Assembly: GCF_963678635.1 (NCBI RefSeq)
Contig: NC_087062.1
Location: forward strand, 66,761,415-66,825,414
DNA: 64,000 bases
DNA from: Symsagittifera roscoffensis
Taxonomy: Eukaryota; Xenacoelomorpha; Acoela; Convolutidae
Reading direction: 5' to 3'
Shown here: positions 15,001 to 22,914 of the stretch, one piece after another
Layout of the letters: the number at the start of each line of letters is the position of its first letter
Numbering within the stretch: the stretch's first letter is position 1
Position numbers and translations under genes: made by a program
The notes under the pieces: generated by a model
Database searches by the model: none
What the model was told of the DNA's origin: nothing
What the model saw: the letters and a program-made list of their open reading frames with translations, nothing else

Positions 15001-18000
15001 TTACATAGCGTGTGGTTTCACAAAAATTAGAATTTTCAAAATGTTTTTCCATTGATAATTTTGTAAATTTGTTTTTGTTCCAAATTTTAAGTGACTTGTC
15101 AAAGCAAATGAAGATTCGATTTTCTTAGCCTAACTGTGATTCTCATGCCGTGGGTTCTGTTTAGTCTCTCACGACGCGTGACGTGGTGGGCATGGGCATC
15201 CAAATTTTGCATGGTCTGCAGTTTATTGTTAAGAGCAAGTTAGAGTTCAACGATCTGGCAACAAGAAACTGCTTGTGAGTATTTTTTGTAGCTGTTTTTA
15301 TCTTCAAGTAGGATCGAAATTTTAATTAAATTTGAGGGGGTTTCTCAAAATTGAAATTTGAAATCAGATAAAGAGTACAAATGCATGCGAATCAAAAGCC
15401 CTCGGAACTTGAAAGCCGTGGAACAAATATTTTACACATAAGATGTTATATTGAAAAATCATTGTTTGAACTTAGTTGCAATTGGTTTTCTGACAAATTT
15501 TAGCCTAGACGATGGTTGGGTGGTGAAGATAGGCGATGCTGCGTTGGCACGTGATCTCTTCCCAGAAGACTACCAGTGTCTCGGCGACAACGTGAACAGG
15601 CCTATCAAATGGCTGGCAATCGAAGCTATTTCCAAGTACATCTACTCGCCGGCTAACGATGTCTGGAGTTTTGGTATCACCCTATGGGAGTTATGGACCC
15701 TAGCTGAAAACCCGTACGAAGACATTGACCCTTTTGAGATGGTGTCTTTTCTAAAAGAGGGAGGAAGACTGTACCAGCCTCAGAACTGCCCAGACGCTCT
15801 GTTAGTTTTGACAGGCTAAATGAGCACTTCTAAATAGGGTTCATTATAGAACCTAATAATAATGATTTCAGTTTTTCTATTTCCGCTTGAAGATTCTATT
15901 ATAATTCATTTTTCGCGACGCAGGTGTATTGCTTGCATATGGATAGCTCCTATGAAGAAATAGAAAACATCTGCTTGAAGGACAGCTCAGGAATGAAATT
16001 TCATATAATTTCAATGAATAGTAATTAAGAATATTATCAGTTGTTTGATGAACGTGACCATTAAACCAATTGGGAGAAATTTTTTCGGCCCAACTCCTAC
16101 CGTTCATCTTCGAGAATTTTTCCGTGGAGGAGAAAGATGTCATCGATTTTGCCGCAGCCGGTACCACCTTGAACGCGCGGATGACACTGAGACCCCTACA
16201 ATCGTGACCGAATCGGGTTCGAACCCGCGACGTTATGTTAAAGGCCGCGCGTCTTAAACACGGCCACGGCTGCTCTAAGGGGAGCAATAACAAGGATAGC
16301 CGTTTTTTTTTCTTCAAATTGTCGTTTTTCATGTGGCGTGATGAAAGGATCTGAAAGAAAGCCTGGAACAGGCATATTCGATAGTTATACGAAATCAGTT
16401 ATATTCGACTTCAGTTTTTCTCAAAAAATAGAAATAAAAGAAAATCACAAAAATTGAAATTTTTTCTAAAATTTTTGCAGAAAGCTTTAAATAAAAACGT
16501 TTTGAAGAAGGCGCTAAAAAATCTAAAAAGATTCTGGAGTTAGACTACGATTTCAGGGCTACGTCACAAATAAAAATTTTTTATAACACTTTTCGCTCGC
16601 TTTTTCTGTTCGAAATTAAACTAAATGTCAGAAATTTCAAACCGTTTTTTTTTTCAATCCTAAAAGCTTTTTGTAAAATTTTAAAGGTCTCTTGAATCTA
16701 GGCTGAAAGAGCTTTTTTTAATGATATAACACTGGACGAATTCCTATGATTACTCTAGCGAGCTTAAGCGAGAGTAGTTTCAAAGTACGACTTTTCCTTT
16801 CTTTTCAAATTAAGTCTCAAGTATTGGTATTTTTCTGGGGCACCTGTACGGGTTTTTTGATAGCTTTTGATTTGTCATTCAATTAGTATTACGCTAACCA
16901 AAATGATACATTTTTATTTGTCAAACAAACCCAAAAAGGCTATTTTTTTCAAACAACACTAATAATAAAAACTCGGTTTCACAAATTTTCAAACTCAATA
17001 TATCTTAGATGCTATATTTTCCAAATGCCTACTTTATTACACAAGCAATGCTTGTGTTATGGCATGAACTGTTTTTTTTTTCCAACCTAAGTCGCAACTA
17101 TTGTTGCGACGCAAATAATGTTGCGATAAGATGTTTTCATTTTGAAAGTGTTAATTTTGATCAATTACCAGCTATTAAGTCCAGCCAAGGCTAAGGATGT
17201 TAAGACAGATTATTATTATTGTTCTAACTTTCGTAACGAAAGTAACTGAATATTTGTGCTCGGGGTGGGTTTTTCAGACAAATTTCGACTTTTTAGCTGG
17301 CCATTTTGACGAAATTTTTTATTATCATTCAAAAGGTATTGTTGACTTGAGCCTAAATTTGAAGAGATATTTCACCTGTGATCATTTTTCGTAAAGTTAT
17401 GAGGGTTCAAATATTGCCATTTTGGTTTATTTTGGACAATTAACGCGCGATATCTTTCGCGCTATTAACGCGTAAGCAGAGATTTAATCCGTCTTAGAAA
17501 TCGTTCCAAATTTGTTGAAGGAAACTTTTTTGCCATAGTTGATATTTTTCCAGGAGCGAAGCTTATCACTTTGTACTAAATATGGCGTGTAGGGGTTGAT
17601 TTTCAAAAAAAATCTCAAATTTTATTTTATTTTTATCTTACTACATTTAATTTTTTTCATGTTATTTTTTGCTTCATAGACCTCAAAAGGCAGGCGGAAC
17701 ATTCAAGGTTTCGCCCTGATACGAACAGTCTTGTTCCGACTTTCGTATCGAAAATAGCGGAATATTTCTGCTCGAGAGGGTTTTTTTCTTCAGACAAATG
17801 TCGGCTTTTTAACTTACCATTTTTGACGGGATTTTTTCTATCATTCGAAAAGTATTTTTATCCGGAGCTTCAATTTGGAGAGATATTTCACCTGTGATTT
17901 TTTTCTCGTAAAGTTATGGGGGTTTAAAAATTGCCATTTTGACCAATTTGGGACAACTAACGCGCGATATATTCGGGCATTAAAAGCGTAAGCGGAGATT

Positions 18001-19739
18001 CAATCCGTCAAAGAAATCGTTCCAAATTGGTTGAAGGAGTATTATTTGCCATGACTGATTTGTCACTAGCAGCGAAATTTATCACTTTGCACTTGATATG
18101 GCGTGTGCAGAGATAGTTTTCACAAAAAATCTCGAATTTAAAAAAAAAATACATTTTTAATACTTTTAATTTTTTTTATTACTGCTATATAAATTGAGGC
18201 ATGTTAATTGGTAAATTTTTATAAAATGAAAATGACTGCTAATGCGTCATAATTGGCATGCGTGACTTTGCAATTATGTAGACTCTCAATTGGCGTGCGT
18301 CACTTAAGAAATTTTGTAGACTCAAAGTTTTACTCATTCAGTTTTTCCGAGTAGCGTTGTCGGTCATATTTTTGCTTGTGTATGCGAAGTGCAGCTTCGC
18401 CTCTATGTAAGTAATTTGACTTTATGTTTTCAAAGTTTTCACATCCAAAGTTAGCGTGGATGCCTGTTTGTTATATTCTAAATTATTACATGCAAAATTG
18501 TGTCTATTTGTATTTGGTGCCACTTTTGCTGCATGGCATTGGCTATTTATTAGTTTATGTAGCTGCTTATTTACGGCCAGTGTTTGCAAATTATCAGGGC
18601 ACTTTTTGTAGATGCGAGGACAGGAGACTATAAAACGCCTGGTCGTAGCATCGATTCCTCTATAGCAAAAGTTTGATTTTTGAAGGCTTGTTTTTATATA
18701 TTTCTTATTTTGCTTTATGGAGCTACTTTTTTGTCATTTTTTCGCCAGAGTTTACAAAGCGCAGCTTCACTTCAGTGTTTTTTCTGGTTAAGAGAAATGA
18801 ACGTATTGAGTAGTCTTATATATGTCTGGGTGATTTTTTTGTTCTTTTTTCAGAAAAAAGTTAAAATTTATTTACGCTCAACTTTGATTTATCGAGGTTT
18901 AACTTTTGATTTCTTTTTAAGTTCAGTGCATTTCCAGTGTTAAAAGGAAGGCAAACTCTGCTCTCGAACCGCATAAATGTAAGGGTCACGAAAAACGTGA
19001 TCGACTTCTAATTTCGAAAACGGAAATTGATTATCAGATTTCTCAGCGAAATATTAGTTTTACCTATTGATGAAGTTTTCTCAAATTTTAACTAAAAAAT
19101 GTCCACCATTAATTATTCTACAAATTCAAAGAGCTGTAAGGCCATCTATTCTCTTATTCGAAGTTTAAAAGATGAAGGTTTTTGTGAAAAACAAATCAGT
19201 TTTTTTTTCAGTTTCCTTGTGTTCATTACTCTTTTCCAACTGTCAGTTAGCTTTGTTTCCTGATTTTGCGTGAAGTGCTAAAAAAACTTTAAAAAATGCT
19301 CGAAGACAAAGCTTGTCCCCATCTTCAATGGTCGAAAAAAAACTAAAATAATCCGAAAACCGAAATTTCAGTGGTCGGAACAAGTAGCATTTTTAGTTAG
19401 AGTCAAGGAAAGTACGTAGTGAAGACTCTTCTATGGTTCGTGATGATTGTTTTTTTTTCAGGAAAAATTCTTAAAAGTTGTTTACGCTCAAATGTGATAT
19501 TTCGCGTTTTGAAATGTGATTTCTTTTTAATTTCAATTCAAGTCCTTTGATAAAAGAAAAGCAAACAACATTATTGCAGAAAAGAAATATATATTTTTTA
19601 ATCTTATCTATAGTTAGGTGTGTTTAGATACCGATGCATGTGCAGCTGTTGGGCATATGATGCAGTGGAGCGACCGAACATCTCCAAACTCATCAAATAC
19701 CTGCAGGAGTTCTACACTGCACTCGGTGCGTTTCTATAA
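1..19739 (+). CDS. RYK: RYK/Derailed-type receptor pseudokinase, 3' part of gene (multi-exon, 5' end outside window)
   Basis: This is the intracellular part of a RYK/Derailed-family Wnt co-receptor, a single-pass membrane pseudokinase in axon guidance and non-canonical Wnt signalling. Six exons (188-382, 6153-6245, 6316-6608, 15165-15274, 15504-15800, 19628-19739) have GT-AG borders and compatible phases and give 366 residues plus stop. In order one sees a Ser/Pro-rich juxtamembrane stretch, the glycine loop (VLQGTFG), the VKTVK lysine strand, a catalytic-loop equivalent FNDLATRNC (HRD changed to FND), IGDAALARDLFP (DFG changed to DAA), CLGDNVNRPIKWLAIEA, DVWSFGITLWELWTL and DIDPFEM. The last exon gives CCWAYDAVERPN and ends in TALGAFL-stop, matching the ALGAYV-type C-terminus of known RYK. 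The WIF ectodomain and membrane segment must lie upstream. The degenerate HRD and DFG motifs are the family's pseudokinase signature; the His loss in HRD is stronger than in human RYK (HKD). The identification is very secure; the assignment as RYK rather than a paralogue is a family-level inference. Confidence 0.93.
188..382 (+). CDS. RYK: RYK exon: juxtamembrane region up to the glycine loop
   Basis: The exon is preceded by AG at 186-187 (a weak pyrimidine tract) and followed by GTAACA at 383. It encodes PTCVTPAASEPVMNLGGG, a Ser/Pro/Gly-rich stretch, and then TNITRQQVNMTEMVLQ, which aligns with the RYK stretch just before EGTFG. It ends one base into the Gly codon completed by the next exon. 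An in-frame stop just upstream (184-186) agrees with a splice acceptor here rather than an open frame. Confidence 0.8.
383..1055. other. Intron sequence without recognised genes
   Basis: T-rich intron DNA. A half copy of the CCCTTGCGATAAG hairpin motif sits near 520. The stretch at 770-850 resembles the middle of the roughly 620-bp repeat family (ttcaggctttcgggctcaattt). No coding signal is seen. Confidence 0.5.
1056..1530. repeat. Degenerate tandem repeat, about 160-170 bp unit
   Basis: Three or four diverged units each carry 'ttgcctccanatatgactgctcaaatcctttt', a 'cgagatatga' block, and two of them 'tgctgtcagggtactctcagg'. Boundaries are approximate. It lies wholly within a RYK intron. Confidence 0.6.
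1733..2266 (+). repeat. Hairpin-bounded, tRNA-like composite repeat (copy 1)
   Basis: The 5' palindrome CAAGCATAGCTTG is at 1735-1747, followed by a 'cctaagtcgcaaatattgttgcga' block, a tRNA-like module at about 1925-1985 (A-box-like tagcgtagaggta, B-box-like ggttcgaacctgg) and the 3' stem-loop GCGAAGTGCAACTTCGC at 2237-2253. The body at 2040-2266 is closely matched at 18180-18405. Confidence 0.6.
2380..2690. repeat. Diverged units of the 'gagataaagggttcaatc' satellite-like repeat
   Basis: Blocks such as 'catggtgcttggattttccctgc' and 'cagccaactctcagataaag' recur in the arrays at 8200-9340, 10430-11720 and 33090-33420. Here there are about two very diverged units. Confidence 0.45.
2780..2990 (+). 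repeat. tRNA-like SINE-type unit with 3' stem-loop
   Basis: A tRNA-like module (tgttgcaaatgcaaggacat ... caggtcggagataaaatccgg) closely parallels the one at 9385-9445. The unit ends in the stem-loop GCGAAGCTCAGCTTCGC at 2968-2984 followed by ctctgtgtg. B-box conservation is weak, so this is a decayed copy. Confidence 0.5.
3005..3445 (+). repeat. Copy of the ~620-bp AT-rich dispersed family (3' portion)
   Basis: It contains the family blocks 'atcgaacaagtgtaaagatcac', 'gatcgacttctggtttcgaa', 'caatcataaattgttttacgaaattcaa' and 'ttccaactctctgctggctgtgttt'. The same ordered blocks occur at about a dozen places in the window. Confidence 0.55.
3446..4375. other. Intron sequence, nothing recognised
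   Basis: T-rich intron of RYK. I see no exon, RNA gene or clear repeat; only short open frames without similarity to known proteins. Confidence 0.5.
4375..4610 (+). repeat. Copy of the ~620-bp dispersed family (3' portion)
   Basis: Blocks 'ccagtcataaattgttctagaaattcaaagagctta' and 'actctgttccaatcttcgattggctatgttt' match the copies at 20220-20390 and 57890-58270. Confidence 0.5.
4675..5170 (+). repeat. tRNA-like SINE-type unit with 3' stem-loop
   Basis: A tRNA-like head (tggtgtaaaggcaacgcaac ... ttttggttcgagttctgctgg, B-box-like at about 4720) is followed by T-rich spacer and the stem-loop GCGGAGCTCAGCTTCGAC at 5145-5162 with ctctgta tail. It is longer than the other units and may contain an insertion. 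Confidence 0.45.
5500..5860 (+). repeat. Copy of the ~620-bp dispersed family
   Basis: Contains 'actatcgaacagcaaaagtgtaaggtcacgaaaaacgatcga', 'ctggtttcgaaaa', 'atgtcaatcaagaattgt' and 'tcttgcgttcgttgtctcttttccaactg', in the family order. The left end is unclear. Confidence 0.55.
6153..6245 (+). CDS. RYK: RYK exon: glycine loop and conserved Lys strand
   Basis: Acceptor AG at 6151-6152 and donor GTAGCA at 6246. It translates as (G)TFGLLHNASVAMKGASG, then DIFQYPITVKTVK. GTFG is the nucleotide-loop core and the TVKTVK stretch corresponds to FVKTVK in vertebrate RYK, retaining the beta-3 lysine. It is a 93-base, phase-1 exon. Confidence 0.9.
6316..6608 (+). CDS. RYK: RYK exon: N-lobe, alpha-C to hinge
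   Basis: Acceptor TTTGCAG ends at 6315 and donor GTATAA starts at 6609. It encodes EQSSVGQIDTMLHECHVFSS, then THVLPCLTVVYGNQ, and ends with the hinge/alpha-D stretch KLHLRHLRSTRQ (vertebrate NLKLFLRQCK). A polar insert (residues NNLPSSQSEHNPKEIQGVKG) lies between beta-4 and beta-5, where the family's hinge loop varies. It ends in phase 0. Confidence 0.88.
6609..7160. other. Intron sequence, nothing recognised
   Basis: Start of the 8.5-kb RYK intron. The block 'gtcaatcataagtctcttgaattt' near 6825 is a faint trace of the ~620-bp family; nothing else is seen. Confidence 0.4.
7165..7430 (+). repeat. tRNA-like SINE-type unit with degenerate 3' stem-loop
   Basis: Head 'ctggcgcaattgatatggag ... 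ggttgtggattcgaatataac' (B-box-like gattcgaat), T-rich body, end 'atcagcttcgcctctgtgtt' at about 7402-7430, which keeps the 3' arm and tail of the stem-loop but has lost the 5' arm. Confidence 0.45.
7431..8199. other. Intron sequence with repeat fragments
   Basis: The block 'gatttaagtcgcaaataaaagtg' at 7865 matches the segment downstream of 5' hairpins at 1770, 17090 and 21515. The stretch 7500-7700 resembles 47080-47250 (dispersed repeat). There is no coding signal. Confidence 0.4.
8200..9340. repeat. Satellite-like array, ~150-350 bp degenerate units
   Basis: Repeated blocks: 'gagataaagggttgaacc', 'cttccttgtgtaagcggc', 'aaaattatggcctt', 'tttgaaattttg'. Two adjacent units starting at about 8450 and 8800 are about 350 bp apart and nearly identical over 'aactaattcgctgattctgaggttgtt' and 'cctgcataagatgctattccc'. 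The array sits in the RYK intron. Confidence 0.65.
9375..9705 (+). repeat. tRNA-like SINE-type unit
   Basis: Head 'cctggcgcaaatgtgagtaa ... caggtggtagattcaaatcggg' parallels the module at 2820-2880. The end is degenerate (tcctcgcttgtgtttgctccgg). No intact 3' stem-loop remains. Confidence 0.4.
9938..12109. repeat. 2172-bp tandem duplication, unit 1
   Basis: The unit starts at gcacttgtggagctacatgg and ends at aaacatcctg. Every segment I compared between 9938-12109 and 12110-14281 is identical, with a constant offset of 2172. The two ends share only a single G (positions 12110 and 14282), so the junction has essentially no homology. The unit contains satellite-like arrays and one 3' stem-loop (10244-10260), and no coding exon. 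Confidence 0.93.
10430..11720. repeat. Satellite-like array inside duplication unit 1 (copied in unit 2)
   Basis: About eight degenerate units of 100-165 bp with the blocks 'ccaaatctgagat', 'ggttgaatagataaaacgggctgtg', 'tcctgcataagcggctacgccc' and 'atggccctcggaatagtca'. This is the same family as 8200-9340 and 33090-33420. The corresponding array in unit 2 is 12602-13892. Confidence 0.65.
12110..14281. repeat. 2172-bp tandem duplication, unit 2
   Basis: The second, apparently identical copy, directly abutting unit 1. The stem-loop GCGAAGCTCAGATTCGC recurs at 12416-12432. Downstream of 14282 the sequence is single-copy (ttgacttcgcttaattt). Confidence 0.93.
14555..14745 (+). repeat. Compact tRNA-like SINE-type unit with 3' stem-loop
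   Basis: One of the clearest copies, about 190 bp: a tRNA-like head with A-box-like 'tgacgcagaagctagg' and B-box 'ccgggttcgattttgg', a T-rich body with 'gagctacttcttgtcgc', and the end 'gtgaagcttcgcgtctgtgt'. Confidence 0.55.
14746..15164. other. Intron sequence before RYK catalytic-loop exon
   Basis: AT-rich single-copy-looking intron ending in the acceptor tctgtttag. No other feature is seen. Confidence 0.4.
15165..15274 (+). CDS. RYK: RYK exon: alpha-E and catalytic loop
   Basis: Acceptor TTTAG ends at 15164 and donor GTGAGT starts at 15275. It encodes SLTTRDVVGMGIQILHGLQF and then KSKLEFNDLATRNC. The latter aligns with EVIHKDLAARNC of human RYK, but the His of H-[RK]-D is Phe, while Asp and the downstream Asn are kept. 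It ends in phase 2. Confidence 0.9.
15504..15800 (+). CDS. RYK: RYK exon: DFG-equivalent to alpha-G
   Basis: Acceptor ATTTTAG ends at 15503 and donor GTTAGT starts at 15801. The translation contains WVVKIGDAALARDLFPEDY, CLGDNVNRPIKWLAIEA, SPANDVWSFGITLWELW and YEDIDPFEMVSFLKEGG, and ends QPQNCPDAL. Nearly every block has a direct counterpart in RYK. The DFG motif is GDAA, in line with the DNA variant of vertebrate RYK. Reading past the donor meets a stop at 15818, so splicing is required. Confidence 0.93.
16070..16290 (-). repeat. tRNA-derived SINE, minus strand
   Basis: On the minus strand, 5' to 3': 'gagcagccgtggccgtgttt' (A-box region, tRNA-like), then 'cgcgggttcgaacccgat' (near-perfect B box) and a GC-richer body ending in a T-rich segment near 16080. 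This is much closer to a real tRNA sequence than the other units and much GC-richer than its surroundings, so it is probably younger. It lacks an aligned anticodon arm, so I call it a SINE rather than a tRNA gene. Confidence 0.6.
16330..17035. other. Intron sequence with dispersed-repeat traces
   Basis: The block at 16725-16800 ('atataacactggacgaattc ... agcttaagcgagagtag') resembles 21745-21800. The block at 16330-16480 resembles 22320-22450 and 58440-58560. No coding signal is seen. Confidence 0.4.
17037..18405 (+). repeat. Hairpin-bounded composite repeat (copy 2, expanded)
   Basis: Starts with the perfect 8-bp hairpin ACACAAGCAATGCTTGTGT (17039-17057), then 'aacctaagtcgcaactattgttgcgac' as in copy 1, and ends with 'ataaattgaggcatgttaattgg ... 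GCGAAGTGCAGCTTCGC' (18384-18400). Between them are two tandem ~540-bp units (17240-17640 and 17720-18140; blocks 'gagatatttcacctgtgat', 'taacgcgcgatat', 'ttccaaattggttgaagg') that are absent from copy 1. Confidence 0.6.
18590..18785 (+). repeat. tRNA-like SINE-type unit
   Basis: Head 'gatgcgaggacaggagactat ... cctggtcgtagcatcgattcct', body with 'tggagctacttttttgtc', end 'aaagcgcagcttcacttcagtg', a degenerate form of the 3' stem-loop. Confidence 0.4.
18835..19270 (+). repeat. Copy of the ~620-bp dispersed family
   Basis: Ordered blocks: 'caactttgatttatcgaggttt', 'aaggaaggcaaactctgctctcgaacc', 'gggtcacgaaaaacgtgatcgacttc', 'accattaattattctacaaattcaaagagct', 'ccttgtgttcattactcttttccaactgtcagttagc'. 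A second, partial copy follows at 19400-19570. Confidence 0.65.
19628..19739 (+). CDS. RYK: RYK terminal exon: alpha-H/I and C-terminus
   Basis: Acceptor TGTTTAG ends at 19627 and completes the Leu codon left by the exon ending at 15800. It reads YRCMCSCCWAYDAVERPN, then ISKLIKYLQEFYTALGAFL and stop TAA (19737-19739). This matches the CCWALDPEERP and ALGAYV blocks of human RYK. The hydrophobic C-terminal residue fits the PDZ-ligand-like tail seen in the family. The upstream AG at 19616-19617 would be out of phase, which fixes this acceptor. Confidence 0.92.
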
Positions 19740-20090
19740 CTGCACTGCCGCCTTTGCACTGTGCACGTCATTCATACAAAAATACAGTCAATTCAAATAT
19801 GTGCAATTTATTTTTATCCTCAGGGCAACCAGAAGAGCCATCCACTGCTGAACCATATTTACACTTGCGCTTAGCTAGATTTATTAATGGTAATTAACGT
19901 AGTGAATCGTCTTATGTGGGTCTTGCTGATTTTTTTTGCTTTGTTTTTTTTAAGGAAAATGTGCATAAAGTCTCTAATAACTACAGATGTGCATTCATAC
20001 ATATTGATGCATTTATGAATGCTCTTAGGTATATATGCACTCTTTGAGTTCAATTGAAATTCATCTGCAGAAAGATACTAAAAAGCATTC
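19740..20090. other. RYK 3' untranslated/downstream region
   Basis: Begins immediately after the RYK stop. I see no canonical AATAAA close by, so the transcript end is not fixed. A repeat trace ('gtaattaacgtagtgaatcgtcttatgtgggtcttgctg') begins at about 19890. Confidence 0.4.
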
Positions 20091-20400
20091 TCCAAATACG
20101 AACGTGGAGATGGCGCAAAAAAAACGAACAATTTCTAGTTTAGAAAGTGGAATTTAATTTTTAAATTTCCAGCGGAATTAAAATTTTACCTATTGATCCA
20201 GTTTTCTCGAGTTGGGTTAATGTTATCAAAAAAGCGCCAATCATAAATCGTTCTAGAAATTCAAAGAGCTTAAAGGGCATCTATTTTTTTTCTATGAAGT
20301 TCGAAAGTGCAGATTTTTCCAACAAAGACAGTGTTTTTTATGTTACTTGCGTTCATTTGTTTTTTCCAATCTTCGATTGGCTATGATTTTTTTTAGTGAA
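20090..20400 (+). repeat. Copy of the ~620-bp dispersed family
   Basis: Blocks 'ctccaaatacgaacgtggagatggcgcaaaaa', 'agcggaattaaaattttacctattgatccagttttctc', 'gcgccaatcataaatcgttctagaaattcaaagagctta', 'ttgcgttcatttgttttttccaatcttcgattggctatg'. The nearest relatives are 45640-45840 and 57770-57970. Confidence 0.6.
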
Positions 20401-21455
20401 ATTACCTTTTAGCTGCTGAGTGTAGCTTGTAACGTCGTTTTGGTGATCTTTAGTAGGTGCGATGTATGTTTAAGCATTGTACAAAATCGTCCAGTAATTA
20501 AAAACTCGCGTTTTTGACGGATCAGATATGCTATTCGAAAATATTTATGATATACGGAAAAATTACCGCAACTATTTCTGAAACTCCTATCTAGGCGTTT
20601 AGTATATGAATTATTTTTTCAAATCAGTCGAGAATTATCAATTTCTATTTTGTTTTATGAAACTGGTTTAAAGTGTCTAGATCTTGATTTGATGTGAAAG
20701 TTTCTGATCAAGTCACTTTTTCGCCAAAAATGCAAAAACGATGATAAAATGTGAAAAAGTTCTGAAATTTGAAAAAAATATATACCTCAGATGACTCAGA
20801 ATGAAAAAAGATGTTTGTTTGATTGGTGTTTCACTAAAGGTCAGCGTTCACACATAAGCTATTTCTAGCTTTCTGCAATTTCTATATTCTCAATTTCTAT
20901 ATTCTCAATCCAGTCTGGTCGAATTTTTGTTTCATATAGTTCAGAACAGATTTGATATTTTAACTAATTTTAACTTAAATTAAAATAACAATAGAAGTGA
21001 ATTATTTTTCAGTACATATTAGCCTTCCATTCTTGTCTGATTAGGGCTTTATGCAGTTTCATCACAACCCTTACAGAAAAAGTGTTTTAATTTGGTCAAT
21101 CAGTGAATGATGCATTTGTTGCTGCTTTATTTGGTTACTAACCGCATTTGCAATTTTAGATGATTAGAGATTAATAAATGAATTTAAATTTTTCTACTTT
21201 CTTTTGATTGAAAAGCGTTTTTGTTAAGCTAATAGGCGTTAATCTTCTCATATCTTTTGGTGCTGATGCCAATCGATTCATGTGTTTATATGTCGTGGTT
21301 TTAAACTGATGTTCCTTTTTTGGTTCGTTGGATTCTCGAAAATAGTTCAAGCAGAGACCAATTTTCGACGAATGTTCTAGTTTTTTTTCGACAAAATATG
21401 CGAACATTTTAAGAAATCAATTTATTCTACATTGGTTTAGAAGTTTCATTGAAAA
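20401..21455. other. Intergenic sequence, nothing recognised
   Basis: AT-rich, largely free of the repeat blocks seen elsewhere. There are only short unsupported open frames. Confidence 0.4.
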
Positions 21456-21459
21456 CGCT

Positions 21460-21745
21460 TATCACACTTGCGAGAAGCTGGTGTATTAGTGCGGATCTTC
21501 TTTTTTTTTCCTAACCTAACCCGCAAATAAAAGTGTTCATTGCAAGCGGAAAGTGTTCACTTATTAAGTGGCACGTTTACTATAAGCGTGAGACTCGTGA
21601 TCTGTAGGCCGCAGATCGAATCCGAAGCCTTGCCAAATTTTTAGTAATTCGAGGCTTTTTTACCTTTTTTATTGCTCTTTTTAGAGATGCTTCTTGGCGT
21701 GGTCATGCTAGTGTTTCCGAGGCGAAACTTCGCCTCTGTGTTATG
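21460..21745 (+). repeat. Hairpin-bounded tRNA-like repeat (copy 3, most compact)
   Basis: This copy shows the full architecture in about 285 bp: 5' element 'cacacttgcgagaagctggtgta' (21466-), a 'cctaacctaacccgcaaataaaagtg' block, a tRNA-like head at about 21568-21635 (A-box-like gtggcacgtttactataagc, then gtgagactcgtgatctg, B-box-like gcagatcgaatccg), a T-rich body with 'gagatgcttcttggc', and the 3' stem-loop GAGGCGAAACTTCGCCTC at 21719-21736 followed by tgtgtta. Confidence 0.65.
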
Positions 21746-21992
21746 AAATAACACTCGACCAAATCGTATGATTACACTAACGCGCTTAAGCGAGCGTAGT
21801 ATTAATGTACGGCTATTCTATTTTTTCAATCTAAGTTGCAACTTCTGGAGCACATGTACGGCTTTTTAATAACTTGTAATTTGATTAGTAAAAAAGCTGT
21901 TTTTCAAACAAAACGATAAAAAAAAACTCGATTACAGAAATTTTTCAACTGAATCTTTGTCAAATGCAATATTTTTCAATTTCATAATTTAT

Positions 21993-22215
21993 TGCCCTTG
22001 CGATAAGCTAGGGTATTGCAATCGGGTACTAGACTTTGTTTTCCAGCAAACCAGTTTTCACAGGACTGATCTCTAGTGTACTTCTGGACTCATCTCCAAT
22101 GGTACCTTGTTTCAGAATTAATTCAAATTGTTAGCGTTCCCGGCTCACTTAGCCTGGAGGCAACGAGCTTGCCTGGTATGGCAAAATTCCTAGGTTCCAA
22201 TCTGGCCAGCCGCTC
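21993..22215 (+). repeat. 5' hairpin plus tRNA-like module
   Basis: Hairpin CCCTTGCGATAAGCTAGGG at 21995-22013 (one mismatch), then 'tattgcaatcgggtactagactttgttttcc', then a tRNA-like segment at 22138-22205 (cacttagcctggaggcaacg ... taggttccaatctggcc). The 3' end of the unit is not identified. Confidence 0.5.
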
Positions 22216-22254
22216 CGATGCTTATTTTTAGCACCTGATTTAGCTAGGAAACAA

Positions 22255-22760
22255 AAAACAGGATAGTCAGTTACTTGCAAGTAGCAAAGAATGTTCCGAC
22301 CATAGTTTTTTTTTCAAATAAATGTAGTTTTTTTCTGCTTGGTGTGATAAAAGCATCTTACGTAAAAATATGATTAAAGCATATTAGACAGTCATAGTAA
22401 TATAGGCAAATTGGACAAAAATGTTTGTAGAAAAATGACAAGAAAAACTATAAAAAATTAGATCCCGAAATGTAGCAAAAAACTCCCAAAACTAGTTTTA
22501 CTTGCTTAAAATTGAGTTTCAAGGTCTTAAATTAGGCATAGTATATGCATTTCAGCTGTTGTAAACCTGCTCGCTTGCTTTATTTGATCGAGTTAGGACA
22601 AAAAAATCAAAATTTTCAAACCGGTTTTTCTCAACACTAGAAAAAAAAATTGGGAATTATTTAGGGTAGTTCCAATCATGACTGAAAGAGTTTTTTTATG
22701 ATATATCACTCAACCCAGTCTGATGTTTGTTTGTGGTAGCTGATTTTGCGTGGAAAATAA
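22255..22760. repeat. Dispersed repeat shared with 58370-58820
   Basis: 'gttacttgcaagtagcaaagaatgttccgaccatag' matches 58375-58412, and 'gatatatcactcaacccagtctgatgtttgtttgtggtagc' matches 58780-58818. This makes a pair of roughly 450-500-bp diverged copies in the same orientation. Confidence 0.6.
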
Positions 22761-22914
22761 AAAGGAAACAAATAAAACACACCCGAACACAAAGTTCCTC
22801 CCCATTTTCAGTGGTCGGAACAAAAACTGAAACACCCGAATACGAAGTTCCTTGCAATTTTTCAAAAGTTCGGAAGTGGTCGGAACAGTAATAGTTTTTT
22901 ATTCCTTTTTTAGG

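Noticed and set aside
15923-15960. A possible RYK exon after ttcgcgacgcag reading CIACIWIAPMKK-stop, which resembles ACCW of RYK
   Set aside because: It runs into a stop after 12 codons with no donor. The exon at 19628-19739 gives CCWAYDAVERPN through to the natural ALGAFL end in the right phase, so the first match is a coincidence or a fossil.
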